Source: CAG-877 sp045125935
GTDB taxonomy: Bacteria > Bacillota_I > Bacilli_A > RF39 > UBA660
NCBI GenBank assembly: GCA_045125935.1
Contig: JBGVNW010000032.1
Coordinates: 1 to 61,121, forward strand
Reading direction: 5' to 3'
DNA: 61,121 bases
Shown: positions 28,929 through 38,398 of the stretch, piece by piece
How positions within the stretch are numbered: the stretch's first letter is position 1
Layout: every line of letters begins with the position of its first letter
Position numbers and translations under genes: made by a program
Notes under the pieces: generated by a model
What the model was told of the DNA's origin: nothing
Seen by the model: only the letters and a program-made list of their open reading frames with translations
Database searches by the model: none

Positions 28929-29739
28929 AAATATCTTCCTCATCTACTTCATCAAATTCAATATCTTGTTTAGGTCTTAATTCATCAATCAATAACATTC
29001 TAGTATCATCAATTGTCAAATTGTATAATAATTCACCCTTAAGCGCAACAGATATTCTTCCTGTCTCTTCAGACACAACAATACAAATAGCATCTGTTTC
29101 CTCAGCTAAACCAAGAGCGGCTCTATGACGAGTCCCTAAACGCCTATTAATTTTTTGGCTATTACTTGTAGGGAATACTGCTCCAGCACAAGTAATTCTG
29201 TCACCTTGAATAATCACACCACCATCATGTAATGGATTTCCTTCATAAAAAATTGCAATTAACAAATCACTAGTCAAATCTGCATATAATTTCTTAGCCT
29301 TATCAATATAATTTCCAAGACTAATATCACGCTCTAAAACAATCAAAGCACCAATACGTTCCTTGCGTAAATATTCAACTGCATTAACAATTTCATAAAC
29401 CATTCTTTCACGTTCATCAACAGTCAAAACTTTATGTCTTCCCAACAACTGACTTCGACCCAATTGCTCCAAAATATTTCTAATTTCTGGTTGGAAGATA
29501 ACAATAATAGCCATAGGCCCCCATTGAATAATATATTCAAGTAAAACACCAACCGTTGTAAAACCTAACCAATCACTTACAAGTTTTAAGAGTATTACAA
29601 AAGCTACTCCTTTAAATAATAATGATAATTTAACATTATTCTTTATATTTTTTAATATTAAATAAAAAATTAACCAAACTAACGAAATATCGACAATCTT
29701 TCTTAGTAAAGATAATATATCAGTAAAAATTGTTGCCAT
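28912..29739 (-). CDS. cdaA: Membrane diadenylate cyclase
   Basis: 275 residues: three N-terminal membrane helices (to about residue 85), then the DAC domain with NPLHDGGVIIQGDRI (DGG, about 172) and RRLGTRHRAALGLAEETDA (GTRHR, about 206), the residues that bind ATP and catalyse c-di-AMP formation. c-di-AMP controls potassium and osmolyte balance and wall homeostasis. GGAGAG precedes the ATG. It overlaps cdaR by 17 nt. Confidence 0.97.
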   Translation of the reverse strand: MATIFTDILSLLRKIVDISLVWLIFYLILKNIKNNVKLSLLFKGVAFVILLKLVSDWLGFTTVGVLLEYIIQWGPMAIIVIFQPEIRNILEQLGRSQLLGRHKVLTVDERERMVYEIVNAVEYLRKERIGALIVLERDISLGNYIDKAKKLYADLTSDLLIAIFYEGNPLHDGGVIIQGDRITCAGAVFPTSNSQKINRRLGTRHRAALGLAEETDAICIVVSEETGRISVALKGELLYNLTIDDTRMLLIDELRPKQDIEFDEVDEEDIYEENA

Positions 29740-29810
29740 TAAATCTCTCCTTCAAAATCTATCTATAATAGTATATCTAAAAAAAACAAATTAGTAAAGT
29801 TAGTCCCAAG

Positions 29811-30662
29811 CTATTGATTAACTGTAGAATCAGCAGTAGACTCAACACCAACTACTTTTGTTACTCCAACAGTATCAGCAATACTTGCTGGATCTATAAC
29901 ATTAGACCCTGTAGTTACAGACTCAATTACAGTTGTCCCAACAACACTAGCAATACTAGCAGGATCAATAACCTTAGTAGTTCCAACAGTATTTGCAATG
30001 CTTGCTGGATCAATAACTGTTGTACCAACTGCACTAGCAATACTTGCCGGATCAATTACCGATACACCAACTGCACCAGCAACACTTGCAGAATCAATTA
30101 CAGTTGAACCAACTGTTTTCGCAATACTCGATGGATCAACAACATTTGCATTAGAAGTAACATTAACATTAGATGTTGACGATACATCAGAAACACTACT
30201 AGTCGTTGAACGCGAATCAGAAACTCCCAAAGCAGCCTTTTGTGCACTCGTAGCACCAATAACATTCATAGTACTAGAAACGTTTGCCACTTCCAAAGGA
30301 TTTATTGTAACAACAGCCTTATTTGGAGTCGAAGGAGCCGCAGTAGATGCAATATTTAAAACTGCACTACTAGCCGGAACATTGTGTAAACTAGCAGTCG
30401 CCGACATAGCAGCAACTGGTGATACAGCAATATCAGCCTTAGCTGTAGAAGTTTTAGCAACTTCAATTGTCTCTTTCTCACCTTTAGCATTTATTATCAC
30501 AATATGCGACGAGGCAAATTCCTCTGCACGTGCTTTAACCTTTTTATTTCTTTTAAACAATAAAAATATACAAACAAAAATTAAGATAGCACACACAATT
30601 GAAACAACAGTATAAAGTGTTCCACTTAACGTATCTCTAAAAAAAACAATAATAGTTTCCAC
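29811..30662 (-). CDS. Membrane-anchored low-complexity repeat protein
   Basis: 283 residues starting at a GTG with GGGGTGA ahead. One membrane helix (about 14-37) and a basic stop-transfer are followed by an Ala/Ser/Thr/Val-only ectodomain. From about residue 170 it holds at least six units of roughly 14 residues of the form VIDPASIA(S/N)xVGxT. No Cys, few aromatics, no enzyme motif. The regular period suggests a solenoid or fibrous stalk. The opposite strand is open in two frames because of the repeat; those frames are not genes. Confidence 0.7.
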   Translation of the reverse strand: METIIVFFRDTLSGTLYTVVSIVCAILIFVCIFLLFKRNKKVKARAEEFASSHIVIINAKGEKETIEVAKTSTAKADIAVSPVAAMSATASLHNVPASSAVLNIASTAAPSTPNKAVVTINPLEVANVSSTMNVIGATSAQKAALGVSDSRSTTSSVSDVSSTSNVNVTSNANVVDPSSIAKTVGSTVIDSASVAGAVGVSVIDPASIASAVGTTVIDPASIANTVGTTKVIDPASIASVVGTTVIESVTTGSNVIDPASIADTVGVTKVVGVESTADSTVNQ

Positions 30663-30764
30663 TGTGTCACCCCTATCCTATAATAATAATATCATTTTAC
30701 AGATAAATTATCAACCTGAAAGAACTGAAAGTTTATACATAAAAGAAAAAAGACCAAGGCTTTT

Positions 30765-30986
30765 CTAGGCCTTTATTGGTCTTCTCTCATCTGCTTCAAT
30801 ATGATTAAATAATATACCAATATTAAATATTCCACAGATACCAACTAAAGTATAAATTATATTAGTAAATAATGTATTAGCACCAAATAAAGTAGCAACT
30901 AAATCGAAATTTAAAATTCCAACTAAGCCCCAATTAATAGCACCAATAATTGTAATAACTAATAATACTTTTTGCAATGTTTCCAT
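30765..30986 (-). CDS. DUF378 membrane protein
   Basis: 73 residues matching the DUF378/YuzA pattern: LLVITIIGAINWGLVGILNFDLVATLFG then a second membrane helix. GGAGGTAGAG precedes the ATG. A hairpin (AGACCAA/TTGGTCT, about 30748-30786) with T run overlaps its 3' end and is its terminator. Function unknown. Confidence 0.9.
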   Translation of the reverse strand: METLQKVLLVITIIGAINWGLVGILNFDLVATLFGANTLFTNIIYTLVGICGIFNIGILFNHIEADERRPIKA

Positions 30987-31040
30987 ATCTCTACCTCCTA
31001 CTTATAGGATTAACCAAAAAGTAGAAAAATATACAATATT

Positions 31041-32003
31041 TTAACTGACTCTTCTAACACCAATTATGTTAATGCTAGAACCATTATCCCATGAAAGAAC
31101 GTCACTAAGAATAACACCTTGACTAGGATTAGCAGCATGTATCATCTTGCCATTACCAACATAAATAGCAGAATGTGATGAAAAATCACTAGTATATCCC
31201 CAACTAATAACATCCCCTGGTAAAATTTCACTATAATCAATTGCAACTCCATCATAAAATTGAGTATTACTTCCTCGGCTAACGCTTATACCAACCTGCG
31301 CATAAACGTACTGAACAAGTCCACTACAATCAAATGCATCTGGTCCATTTGCTCCCAAAACATAAGGTTTACCCAAAAGTGAATAAGCTAACTTAACAAC
31401 ACGCTCTGATAAAAAATTTTCTTCAACTATTACAGTAAAGCTTTTTGAAGAAGTATTTCCATTTTTATCAACAGCTAAAACCTTAACATAATAATCACCA
31501 ACAACATTTTTATCAACATTAGATTCAATACTAAAATAATTATTCATTGTCTCATTACCATTAGAAGAATAATCAATATTACCATCAACAGAATCAACAA
31601 CAGATTCAATATTTCCAAATATATCTACTGCTTCTCCTTGTTTAACAATAATTGTATCAGATACAAAATTAATGATTGGAGGCGTAGTATCCTTAACTTC
31701 AACCTCTATTGGAACTTCACGCGTAATACCTTCCTTTGCAAGAACAAAGACAATCTCTTGGGTACCAATTTTATAAGTTTCTACCTCATTTTTTACAGAT
31801 ATAATTTCTCCATCTACTTTATTAATAAAATCTCTAACATCATAATTAGCACTACCATACTCAATAATAGCAGTTTTAGAAGTAGATATCCCAATGCTCT
31901 CATAAATATAATTATATCCAAAAGTATAAATACCAAAAGCAAATACAGTTACACTAAATAAAAATATCAAAAAACATCTAAATGATACTACATTAGTTTT
32001 CAT
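31041..32003 (-). CDS. NlpC/P60 wall endopeptidase with Ig-like domains
   Basis: 320 residues: membrane anchor/signal (about 8-30), one or two bacterial Ig-like modules (ending KVLAVDKNGNTSSKSFTVIVEE), then the NlpC/P60 domain. The catalytic Cys is in DAFDCSGLVQYVY (about 224) and the His in SSHSAIYVGNGKMIHA (about 276). It should cut the D-Glu to diamino-acid bond of wall peptides. It is monocistronic with a GGGGGA ribosome site. Confidence 0.93.
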   Translation of the reverse strand: MKTNVVSFRCFLIFLFSVTVFAFGIYTFGYNYIYESIGISTSKTAIIEYGSANYDVRDFINKVDGEIISVKNEVETYKIGTQEIVFVLAKEGITREVPIEVEVKDTTPPIINFVSDTIIVKQGEAVDIFGNIESVVDSVDGNIDYSSNGNETMNNYFSIESNVDKNVVGDYYVKVLAVDKNGNTSSKSFTVIVEENFLSERVVKLAYSLLGKPYVLGANGPDAFDCSGLVQYVYAQVGISVSRGSNTQFYDGVAIDYSEILPGDVISWGYTSDFSSHSAIYVGNGKMIHAANPSQGVILSDVLSWDNGSSINIIGVRRVS

Positions 32004-32090
32004 AAATAATATCCCCCTGAATTGACAGCTATTATACTACACATACAATAAGATGTCAAAAAGACGACATAAAATATCGCCTTAATACAA

Positions 32091-32408
32091 TTATTGCATC
32101 ATATCTTGATACTCTTGATTCAAAGTATCAAATTTTTGTGTAATTTTTTGAGTTGGACTCTTTTCTAAACAATACCAACCATTTCTAAACATAAGTTCAT
32201 ATACTTCCCTTTGCAGTGAAGACACTTCCACAAATATATTTTTATATGTTTCAAATAATTTTTCATTACTTGCTTCTGTCATCGCAGTTGCATAATTCTT
32301 AGTCATCTCTTTTAAACAAGAATTCAAGCAAGAAATATAATCTTTATCATTTAAATCCATACCAGTAGGCATTTCAACTTTAGGATTACTAATTTTATTA
32401 TTATCCAT
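32091..32408 (-). CDS. CotF-like spore coat protein
   Basis: 105 residues. MPTGMDLNDKDYISCLNSCLKEMTKNYATAMTEASN matches the start of Coat F family proteins, followed by NIFVEVSSLQREVYELMFRNGWY. GGGAG precedes the ATG at 32408. It overlaps its upstream neighbour by 8 nt. The family coats endospores in Bacillus but also appears in non-sporulating relatives. Confidence 0.8.
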   Translation of the reverse strand: MDNNKISNPKVEMPTGMDLNDKDYISCLNSCLKEMTKNYATAMTEASNEKLFETYKNIFVEVSSLQREVYELMFRNGWYCLEKSPTQKITQKFDTLNQEYQDMMQ

Positions 32409-32637
32409 TATTATTTTCTCCCATCTCATTAAGAATAGTTAATACAGAGTCTAAATTACTATCAAAAATAGCACTTCCTCTTTCTAATAATCCAATAATC
32501 TCCTCGTCATCAGCATTATTAATCGCTTCATTAGTCTTCTTCAAAGCACCATAATTCCATTCGAACATATCACTTAAATAGTCTAAGTCCTTTCCAGTTA
32601 AAATGTTATTTGGAACTTTCACATATTGTTCATTCAT
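32401..32637 (-). CDS. Small CotF-associated protein
   Basis: 78 residues: MNEQYVKVPNNILTGKDLDYLSDMFEWNYGALKKTNEAI. It has the size and Leu-rich helical pattern of the small partner often encoded ahead of Coat F proteins. The start at 32637 has GAAGGGAG upstream; a longer open frame to 32733 lacks a ribosome site. It overlaps the CotF-like gene by 8 nt. Confidence 0.7.
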   Translation of the reverse strand: MNEQYVKVPNNILTGKDLDYLSDMFEWNYGALKKTNEAINNADDEEIIGLLERGSAIFDSNLDSVLTILNEMGENNNG

Positions 32638-32723
32638 AAAAAATCTCCCTTCATTTTTAGAATTAACAAAAAAAACAATTCTATACAGTGAATTGTCTTT
32701 AAAATTTAATTTTTTTAACTCTG

Positions 32724-33308
32724 TTATGGACAAATATTGTTACCAAAACTAAACAGCTTATTTTTATAAACATCTAAATCAATATCAGAAACATATTCAA
32801 TAAACTCATCTAATTTATGAATTGGTAATATATTATCTCCAATATCATCCGCAATATTTTTTTGATGACGAGACTTATTAATATCAGCATTTATAGCCTC
32901 ACTAAAATCAGAATAATCCAACTCATATTTATCATCTAAATAACTGGTAACAACTCCATAACTATAGTACAAATCATTACAAAATGAAGTATATGTAACA
33001 TTCCTCAAATATTCATACTCAAAAAAATTATTAAAAAAAAAATAGTCAGTAATCAAATGTAAAAAAACTCCCTTTTGATAATCAGAAGCATCATATTCAC
33101 TATTTAAATAACGAATAAGATTAACTTTTTTAGCCAAATAATCAAATAAATCATTTTTATTTTGAAAATCAGTATAATGACTAACATTTTTATTATCAAC
33201 TAAATCGGGTTCAATAATACCACAATAAAACTTTTTTTCATTTAAGACATTATGATTTTTTTCCAAATATCTTTTTCCAATAGCTAAATGAATACTAAAA
33301 CTAGCCAT
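32724..33308 (-). CDS. Zinc-dependent phospholipase C-like protein
   Basis: 194 residues with the metal-ligand spacing of the zinc phospholipase C/S1-P1 fold: SIHLAIGKRY at the N terminus, GIIEPDLVDNKNVSHYTDF, then GVFLHLITDYFFF. There is no signal peptide, so it is probably cytosolic and the substrate may not be a lipid. The ribosome site (GGATGTG) is weak. Confidence 0.7.
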   Translation of the reverse strand: MASFSIHLAIGKRYLEKNHNVLNEKKFYCGIIEPDLVDNKNVSHYTDFQNKNDLFDYLAKKVNLIRYLNSEYDASDYQKGVFLHLITDYFFFNNFFEYEYLRNVTYTSFCNDLYYSYGVVTSYLDDKYELDYSDFSEAINADINKSRHQKNIADDIGDNILPIHKLDEFIEYVSDIDLDVYKNKLFSFGNNICP

Positions 33309-33397
33309 AAATGCACATCCAATCTAACACAATTATAACATATTTATTTTTCTATAAAGTAATGATATAATAAACCACATTTAAAGGAGAAAATATA

Positions 33398-34270
33398 ATG
33401 AATAATGAATGTATCACCACTAAAACTCCTATCTTTGAATTCACCGCAACACCACTTGGACAAATTTAAGATAATCAATCATATTTTCATTCATTAGCAA
33501 GAAAAATAAGTCTTGAAACAGGAGTTCCTAAAAACATGATTTACTATCCACCAAACCTATCATTTATTGAACAATGGCACAAAATAGATAATAAATGGTA
33601 TTTTTTTAAAGATGGCAGTTATGATTTTTACTTTTTAAATGAACTTTTAGGGGTTGAAGTATCAAAATATTTTGGACTAGAAACAATAAAATATCAAATT
33701 GCCAAAAGAAAAATTGCCGAAAAAGAACCACAACTAGGACTTTTGTCAGAAAATTTCTGTGATAAAACACTTACCTACAAAAAAGCAAGTGAATATGGTA
33801 TCAAACATCAATATGGACTTGGAATTTTATATGATATAAGAAAACTATGTAATTCAGAAGATGAATACATAGTACTTACAAATGATATAAAAACATTTTT
33901 TATAAGAGACTTCGCAACATCACAACTCGATCGAACTAACATGAACTTTCTTTTTAAAGAAACACCACATGGAATAAGACTAGCACCATTATATGACTAT
34001 GAACACTCATATGAAGCACTAGATCCACAAAACTATGCTAACTTTTTAGGAAGAATGAGAATAACTGATCCATCAATCCAATATCAAATAAGATCAGATC
34101 AAAAATTTCAAGAATTATTAAATCATTTAATAGAACTGGATATAGAACAACTTCTATCAAAAATACAAGAACAACATCAAATTAACATACCTCACGATTA
34201 CGAACAACATTACAAAAATCATACTGCTGAAATAAAACAATATGTAAAAACAAATAAATTATTAAAATAA
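33398..34270 (+). pseudogene. HipA-like kinase gene interrupted by an in-frame TAA
   Basis: AAGGAGAAAAT leads to an ATG at 33398. Codon 24 is TAA (33467-33469), but the same frame stays open from there to 34270, so a whole gene would encode about 290 residues. The downstream part has HipA-family kinase features: QLDRTNMNFLFKET (catalytic Asp/Asn region) and GIRLAPLYDYEHS (metal-binding Asp). An internal ATG at 33536 could give a shorter 244-residue product but has no ribosome site. It is a recent nonsense mutation, a read-through stop, or an assembly error. A -10 TATAAT lies at about 33366. No HipB-like partner is adjacent. Confidence 0.7.
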
Positions 34271-34298
34271 AAAAAGAATCAATAAAATTGACTCCAAT

Positions 34299-35264
34299 TT
34301 ATTTTCTTTTAGAAGAATTACCCTCAATTATTTTCTCAACATATCCAACAGTACTTTCCTTATTTCCTTGCCATCCACTAGCCAACAAAACATCCGCCGT
34401 TACATCAACACCACAAGTATCTATCACTGCATTCATTAACTTCCTATATCGACCTTTTTCACTATCAAGTTCCTGTTCTTTATATTTAAGTTGTCTTTCT
34501 AGTTCTTCAATTTTTAAAATATTAAGATAACTCTGTCTGCGAATCTCAGTAACATCTTCACTATCCATACCAGTACATTTAGGATCATACACTAAATTTC
34601 CTTTTTTAGAAATTATATAACTATAAGGAAATGAACCCGAAATAAAATCAACAATTTGTTTTTTCTTAAACAAGTTATCTCCCATTACAATTCCAGAAAT
34701 AGCACTACTTGGAACACCATATAAAATAGATGAAGCAACATTACCAGCCAGCGGTAAATAATTTACAAAAGAATTAGTCAAATCACCATTAGGAGTACCA
34801 ACCCTATAACAGTCATAACTTAAAAGTTCTGCAATTTCATCACACGGTTGAATGACAAAAGCTAAACTATTCTTTCCTAATATACCAAATGGACACCGAC
34901 CATCTCTATAAGGAAACCAAGAATTAAACTCTTCTACTGTAGTATCTCTAGGAACTCTATGAAAATCAGCACAATAATATGTCTCGCAATCCTCACTAAT
35001 GCCAACAGCCTGTCCAGTTAAAATACCAGTTTGGGATATATTGGTAATTTTATCCGGATCACAATTTCCAGTTCCATGAATAATCGTTCCAGCTGGAAAT
35101 ACTATCTTACCTAAAGTATCAAATTTAATATCTTTATTAGAAACATTAATTTCATTAACCACATTAAATCTATTTATTTGTTCTAACAATACACTTTTAT
35201 TACTTTTATCAAGATTCAATTCATCCAAAAAACCTTCCGGTAATTCAGTAATAACATCTGCCAT
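34299..35264 (-). CDS. Unrecognised protein, possible ADP-ribosyltransferase-like fold
   Basis: 321 residues, start at 35264 behind GGAGGTG. The central part reads FPAGTIIHGTGNCDPDKITNISQTGILTGQ (HGT near residue 64), then ETYYCADFHRVP and later FAFVIQ-like strands. The HGT plus I..GI pattern recalls the NAD-binding start of Tpt1/PARP-like transferases, but the match is short. A coiled coil (EELERQLKYKEQELDSEKGRYRKL) and a C-terminal GWQGN helix follow. No signal peptide. I would call it hypothetical pending a structure search. Confidence 0.5.
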   Translation of the reverse strand: MADVITELPEGFLDELNLDKSNKSVLLEQINRFNVVNEINVSNKDIKFDTLGKIVFPAGTIIHGTGNCDPDKITNISQTGILTGQAVGISEDCETYYCADFHRVPRDTTVEEFNSWFPYRDGRCPFGILGKNSLAFVIQPCDEIAELLSYDCYRVGTPNGDLTNSFVNYLPLAGNVASSILYGVPSSAISGIVMGDNLFKKKQIVDFISGSFPYSYIISKKGNLVYDPKCTGMDSEDVTEIRRQSYLNILKIEELERQLKYKEQELDSEKGRYRKLMNAVIDTCGVDVTADVLLASGWQGNKESTVGYVEKIIEGNSSKRK

Positions 35265-35379
35265 TACAAACACCTCCACACAATGAAATAATATAATAAA
35301 AATTAAGCTAACGCAATAATCAACATTGACACTTTACAACAAAATATAATAAAATATAATCGCTAAAAAGAGGTGTATT

Positions 35380-36087
35380 ATGAAAAGAATCGGAATTATC
35401 TTCGCAATGGAAGAAGAATTAAAAGAACTACTAAAATATTTAAACATAAAAAAAGAATACAACATTTTTGATTTAAAATTCTATGAAGGAAAAATACATC
35501 AAATAGACTGTATATTAGTAAAATGTGGTGTCGGTAAAGTAAATGCCGCAAGAACTACTCAAATCTTAATTGACAATATTAAAGTTGACTACATCTTTAA
35601 TATTGGTGTTGCCGGCGGCGTAAGTGATATTTTAAAAGTTGGAGACATCGTAATTGGTGAAAATCTAGTTCAACATGACTTTGATATTACAGCTTTCAAT
35701 CACGAAAAAGGATATATTCCTGAAATAGGAGTTTACATAAAATCAGATGAATATTTATACACTATCGCCAATAATGTTCTAAGAGAAGAAAATGAAATAA
35801 ACGTCATTTCTGGAGTTATTGCATCAGGAGATATTTTCTGTACAGAGTTTTCAATGGGACAAAAAATAAATAAAAAATTCAACGCCCTATGTGTAGAAAT
35901 GGAAGGAGCATCAATCGCTCAAATATGTCATCTATGTCATATTCCATTCCTAGTATTACGAAGCATTTCCGATACGCCAAATAACAATAATGTAATAACA
36001 TATGAAGAATTTTTAGAAAAAAGCAGTAAAAATATAGCTAATGCAATGTATAAAATAATAGAAAAAATAGAAGAAAACACAATTTAA
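35380..36087 (+). CDS. mtnN: MTA/SAH nucleosidase
   Basis: 235 residues, usual length. It starts MKRIGIIFAMEEELKELL and carries NIGVAGGVSDILKVGDIVIG, CVEMEGASIAQICH (catalytic/ribose-binding Glu) and LRSISDTPN (catalytic Asp). It hydrolyses methylthioadenosine and S-adenosylhomocysteine to recycle adenine. TTGACA at 35326 is a likely -35. A terminator follows. Confidence 0.95.
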   Translation: MKRIGIIFAMEEELKELLKYLNIKKEYNIFDLKFYEGKIHQIDCILVKCGVGKVNAARTTQILIDNIKVDYIFNIGVAGGVSDILKVGDIVIGENLVQHDFDITAFNHEKGYIPEIGVYIKSDEYLYTIANNVLREENEINVISGVIASGDIFCTEFSMGQKINKKFNALCVEMEGASIAQICHLCHIPFLVLRSISDTPNNNNVITYEEFLEKSSKNIANAMYKIIEKIEENTI

Positions 36088-36125
36088 ACTATGAGCTAAT
36101 TAAATATTAAAAATATATAACATAC

Positions 36126-36163
36126 AAGATGATTTAATTCAAATTATTAAATCATCTTTTTTA
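36126..36163 (+). terminator. Terminator of mtnN
   Basis: AAGATGATTTAAT / ATTAAATCATCTT hairpin with T run. Confidence 0.85.
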
Positions 36164-36263
36164 TTACAAAAAAATAGTCTTATCTCAGACTAAACTATAT
36201 ACAAAATCGAACAATACGAATAAATTCTACAATGGTATCTCAAAAGAAGGAGTACAATAACTT

Positions 36264-36806
36264 TTAATTATTATATTTCTTTAATTTTTTTACCCATGCA
36301 GGATCATATAAATCACTATTTAATTCACTATTATTACAAAGTTGATTATAAATATTAACTAAATAATTTTTCATTGAATCTAATGCAATAGGAAAATCTG
36401 AATTTGGATTTGTAATGAGATTTTCATCTTCGCAGTCCGGTTGTTGCCAACTTCCTCCTCGTGCTCCCATTATTTTAATAACTCCATCATCAGAAGTTTC
36501 AATTCTAATTTTCGCAAACCACAAATTTCTATCATTACCATCTGTATATTTTACACATGCCTTAACACAATAATTATCATGTTGTCTTTTAATAATAACC
36601 CCATCAATTTCTAGAGTTTCAAAATAATAAGAACAATCATTTTTTTCATAATCTTGTATTACAGAAACAGCATTTCGGTCATCTTCTGTTCCTATTAGAA
36701 AAATTTTATCTCTAAAAATAGCATTAGGAGCAAATTGTTCTTTAAATTGATAAATTTTCTTCGAAACATCTAAAATTTCATAAGAGACTTCCTTAATTTT
36801 GCTCAT
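36264..36806 (-). CDS. Hypothetical protein at the left flank of the element
   Basis: 180 residues; AGAGGAAG precedes the ATG. It alternates strands and helices: EIDGVIIKRQHDNYCVKACVKYTDGNDRNLWFAKIRIETSDDGVIKIMGARGG resembles a small beta-sheet domain, with a Cys-poor helical C terminus. No family recognised. It lies outside the attachment repeat. On the chromosome before insertion it was the gene after ssrA. Confidence 0.6.
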   Translation of the reverse strand: MSKIKEVSYEILDVSKKIYQFKEQFAPNAIFRDKIFLIGTEDDRNAVSVIQDYEKNDCSYYFETLEIDGVIIKRQHDNYCVKACVKYTDGNDRNLWFAKIRIETSDDGVIKIMGARGGSWQQPDCEDENLITNPNSDFPIALDSMKNYLVNIYNQLCNNSELNSDLYDPAWVKKLKKYNN

Positions 36807-36888
36807 AACTTCCTCTTTTCCAAATGTTTTAACAATATCAAAACAATTTAATCCATGAAATATATTTTATCATAAATTTTATATTATA

Positions 36889-36915
36889 AAACTCGAACTT
36901 CTATAGCACGAGTTT
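36889..36915 (-). terminator. Original ssrA terminator, now ending the integrase transcript
   Basis: AAACTCG-(13 nt)-CGAGTTT on the minus strand followed by TTATAAT. With the insertion removed, it would lie about 8 nt after the ssrA CCA end. Confidence 0.75.
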
Positions 36916-36919
36916 GATA

Positions 36920-38398
36920 TCAATCTGGTGGAGCTGTTGCACCTTCAAGTGAACTTAATACCAAATTCTTGTCTGGAAGCTTGATATTACTAGCATCTTG
37001 AGTTGTATAATTTATAACCATTTTATCATCATATAAGTAAATTTTGTAAATAAATGTATCAATTAGTAATCTTTTATACTTTTTAGTATTAATGTTTCCT
37101 TTTTTTAATTCTGTCAAATAAAATCTTACTTCAGAAGCAGTTATAGGCATATTATTTGCTTCTTCATATTCTAATTGCGCTTTTAATCCTTTTTGTTGTT
37201 CTTGTGCTTTTTCTAATTCAGTTAGTAATAAATTTCTAACACTATCACTTGTAGCTTGTCTAACAGCAGTTAATAAACTTTCTATTTCTTTTTCACATTT
37301 CTTCAAAGATTTTTGAATTTTTTTTATTTCTGATAAATCTTTATCTTTTTCTATAAATTCTATAACTTTATCAGCGATTATTCTAATATTTTCTTTAGTA
37401 AGCATTTTTCTTGTTTGATTAACAACTAATTCTTCAATATATTCTCTATCAACTTTTTCTTTAGTGCAAGTCTTTAAACTACCTTTAGAATTAACACATT
37501 TATAATAATGATATTTATGTTTTGCTACAACACCTGTCATTTTAGCACCACATAAACCACAATATAATTTATCTGTTAATAAGTAATCGCTGTTTCTACT
37601 ATGTGAAATATGTTTTTTTTCAACTAAATCTTGAACTTCTTCAAATAATTTTCTATCAATTATGGCTGGAATTCTAACTGGCATTTCTTCTCCTTTAAAC
37701 ATATATATCCCGATATACTTCGGATTAGTAACAATTCTTCTAATACTATTTTTATTAAATTCATTTCCACGAGATGTTTTGATACCATGCATATTTAAGT
37801 ATCTAACAATTTCTGCTATAGAATTATTTTCATGATACATCTCAAATATCTTTTTTACATGTGGAGCAATTTCTTCATCTATTATTATTTCTTTATTAGA
37901 ATTTGATTTGTATCCTAATGGTAAAGACAAGCCACCTATTGTTAATCCTTTCTTAGCATTAGTTTTTAATCCATCTCTGATATTTTTTGCTGTGTTTTTG
38001 GAATAATATTCATTAACACCTCTCATTATATTTCTCATTAAAGAAGCTGTCGGGTCGTCATCTGCTCCATTAACATTTTCTGTAGCAGATAAAACATCAA
38101 CACCATTTTTACTAAGTATCATTTCATTCATAACACTTTCATAACTATTACGAGCAAATCTTGAAAGATTATAAACTATCACATGACTAAATCCTTTATT
38201 TCTACTATCAGATAACATCTGCTGAAATGCTTCTCTATTATCATTAGTTCCCGATTTTGCTTTATCCTCATATACTTGAACTATTTTTAAATTATTCTTT
38301 TTGGCATAACTTTTACATATTTCAACTTGGGTTTCTATTGATTGTTCATTTTGACTATGAGAACTATATCTTGCATAAATAACAGAATTAGATTTCAT
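36920..38398 (-). CDS. Large serine integrase
   Basis: 492 residues. The N-terminal resolvase domain has the nucleophile Ser in VIYARYSSHSQNEQSIETQ (about residue 10) and Arg residues in VYNLSRFARN. A recombinase domain follows (IGGLSLPLGYKSNSNKEI, IVRYLNMHGIKTSRG), then the zinc ribbon LYCGLCGAKMTG...YKCVNSKG...TC and a coiled coil (EIKKIQKSLKKCEKEIESLLTAV). It catalyses integration and excision. The start at 38398 (GGTGAT upstream) overlaps the repressor gene. The last codons, encoding APPD, are the attachment core and the TGA is host DNA; see findings for the alternative C terminus in the circle. Confidence 0.95.
   Translation of the reverse strand: MKSNSVIYARYSSHSQNEQSIETQVEICKSYAKKNNLKIVQVYEDKAKSGTNDNREAFQQMLSDSRNKGFSHVIVYNLSRFARNSYESVMNEMILSKNGVDVLSATENVNGADDDPTASLMRNIMRGVNEYYSKNTAKNIRDGLKTNAKKGLTIGGLSLPLGYKSNSNKEIIIDEEIAPHVKKIFEMYHENNSIAEIVRYLNMHGIKTSRGNEFNKNSIRRIVTNPKYIGIYMFKGEEMPVRIPAIIDRKLFEEVQDLVEKKHISHSRNSDYLLTDKLYCGLCGAKMTGVVAKHKYHYYKCVNSKGSLKTCTKEKVDREYIEELVVNQTRKMLTKENIRIIADKVIEFIEKDKDLSEIKKIQKSLKKCEKEIESLLTAVRQATSDSVRNLLLTELEKAQEQQKGLKAQLEYEEANNMPITASEVRFYLTELKKGNINTKKYKRLLIDTFIYKIYLYDDKMVINYTTQDASNIKLPDKNLVLSSLEGATAPPD
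36923..36936 (+). repeat. Attachment core, left copy
   Basis: ATCTGGTGGAGCTG, identical to the copy at 45884-45897. It lies inside the last codons of the integrase gene. The bases differ on both sides of the two copies. Confidence 0.9.

Noticed and set aside
29814..30615. Two plus-strand open frames of 97 and 205 codons
   Set aside because: Antisense shadows of the repetitive Ala/Ser/Thr/Val gene; no ribosome sites.
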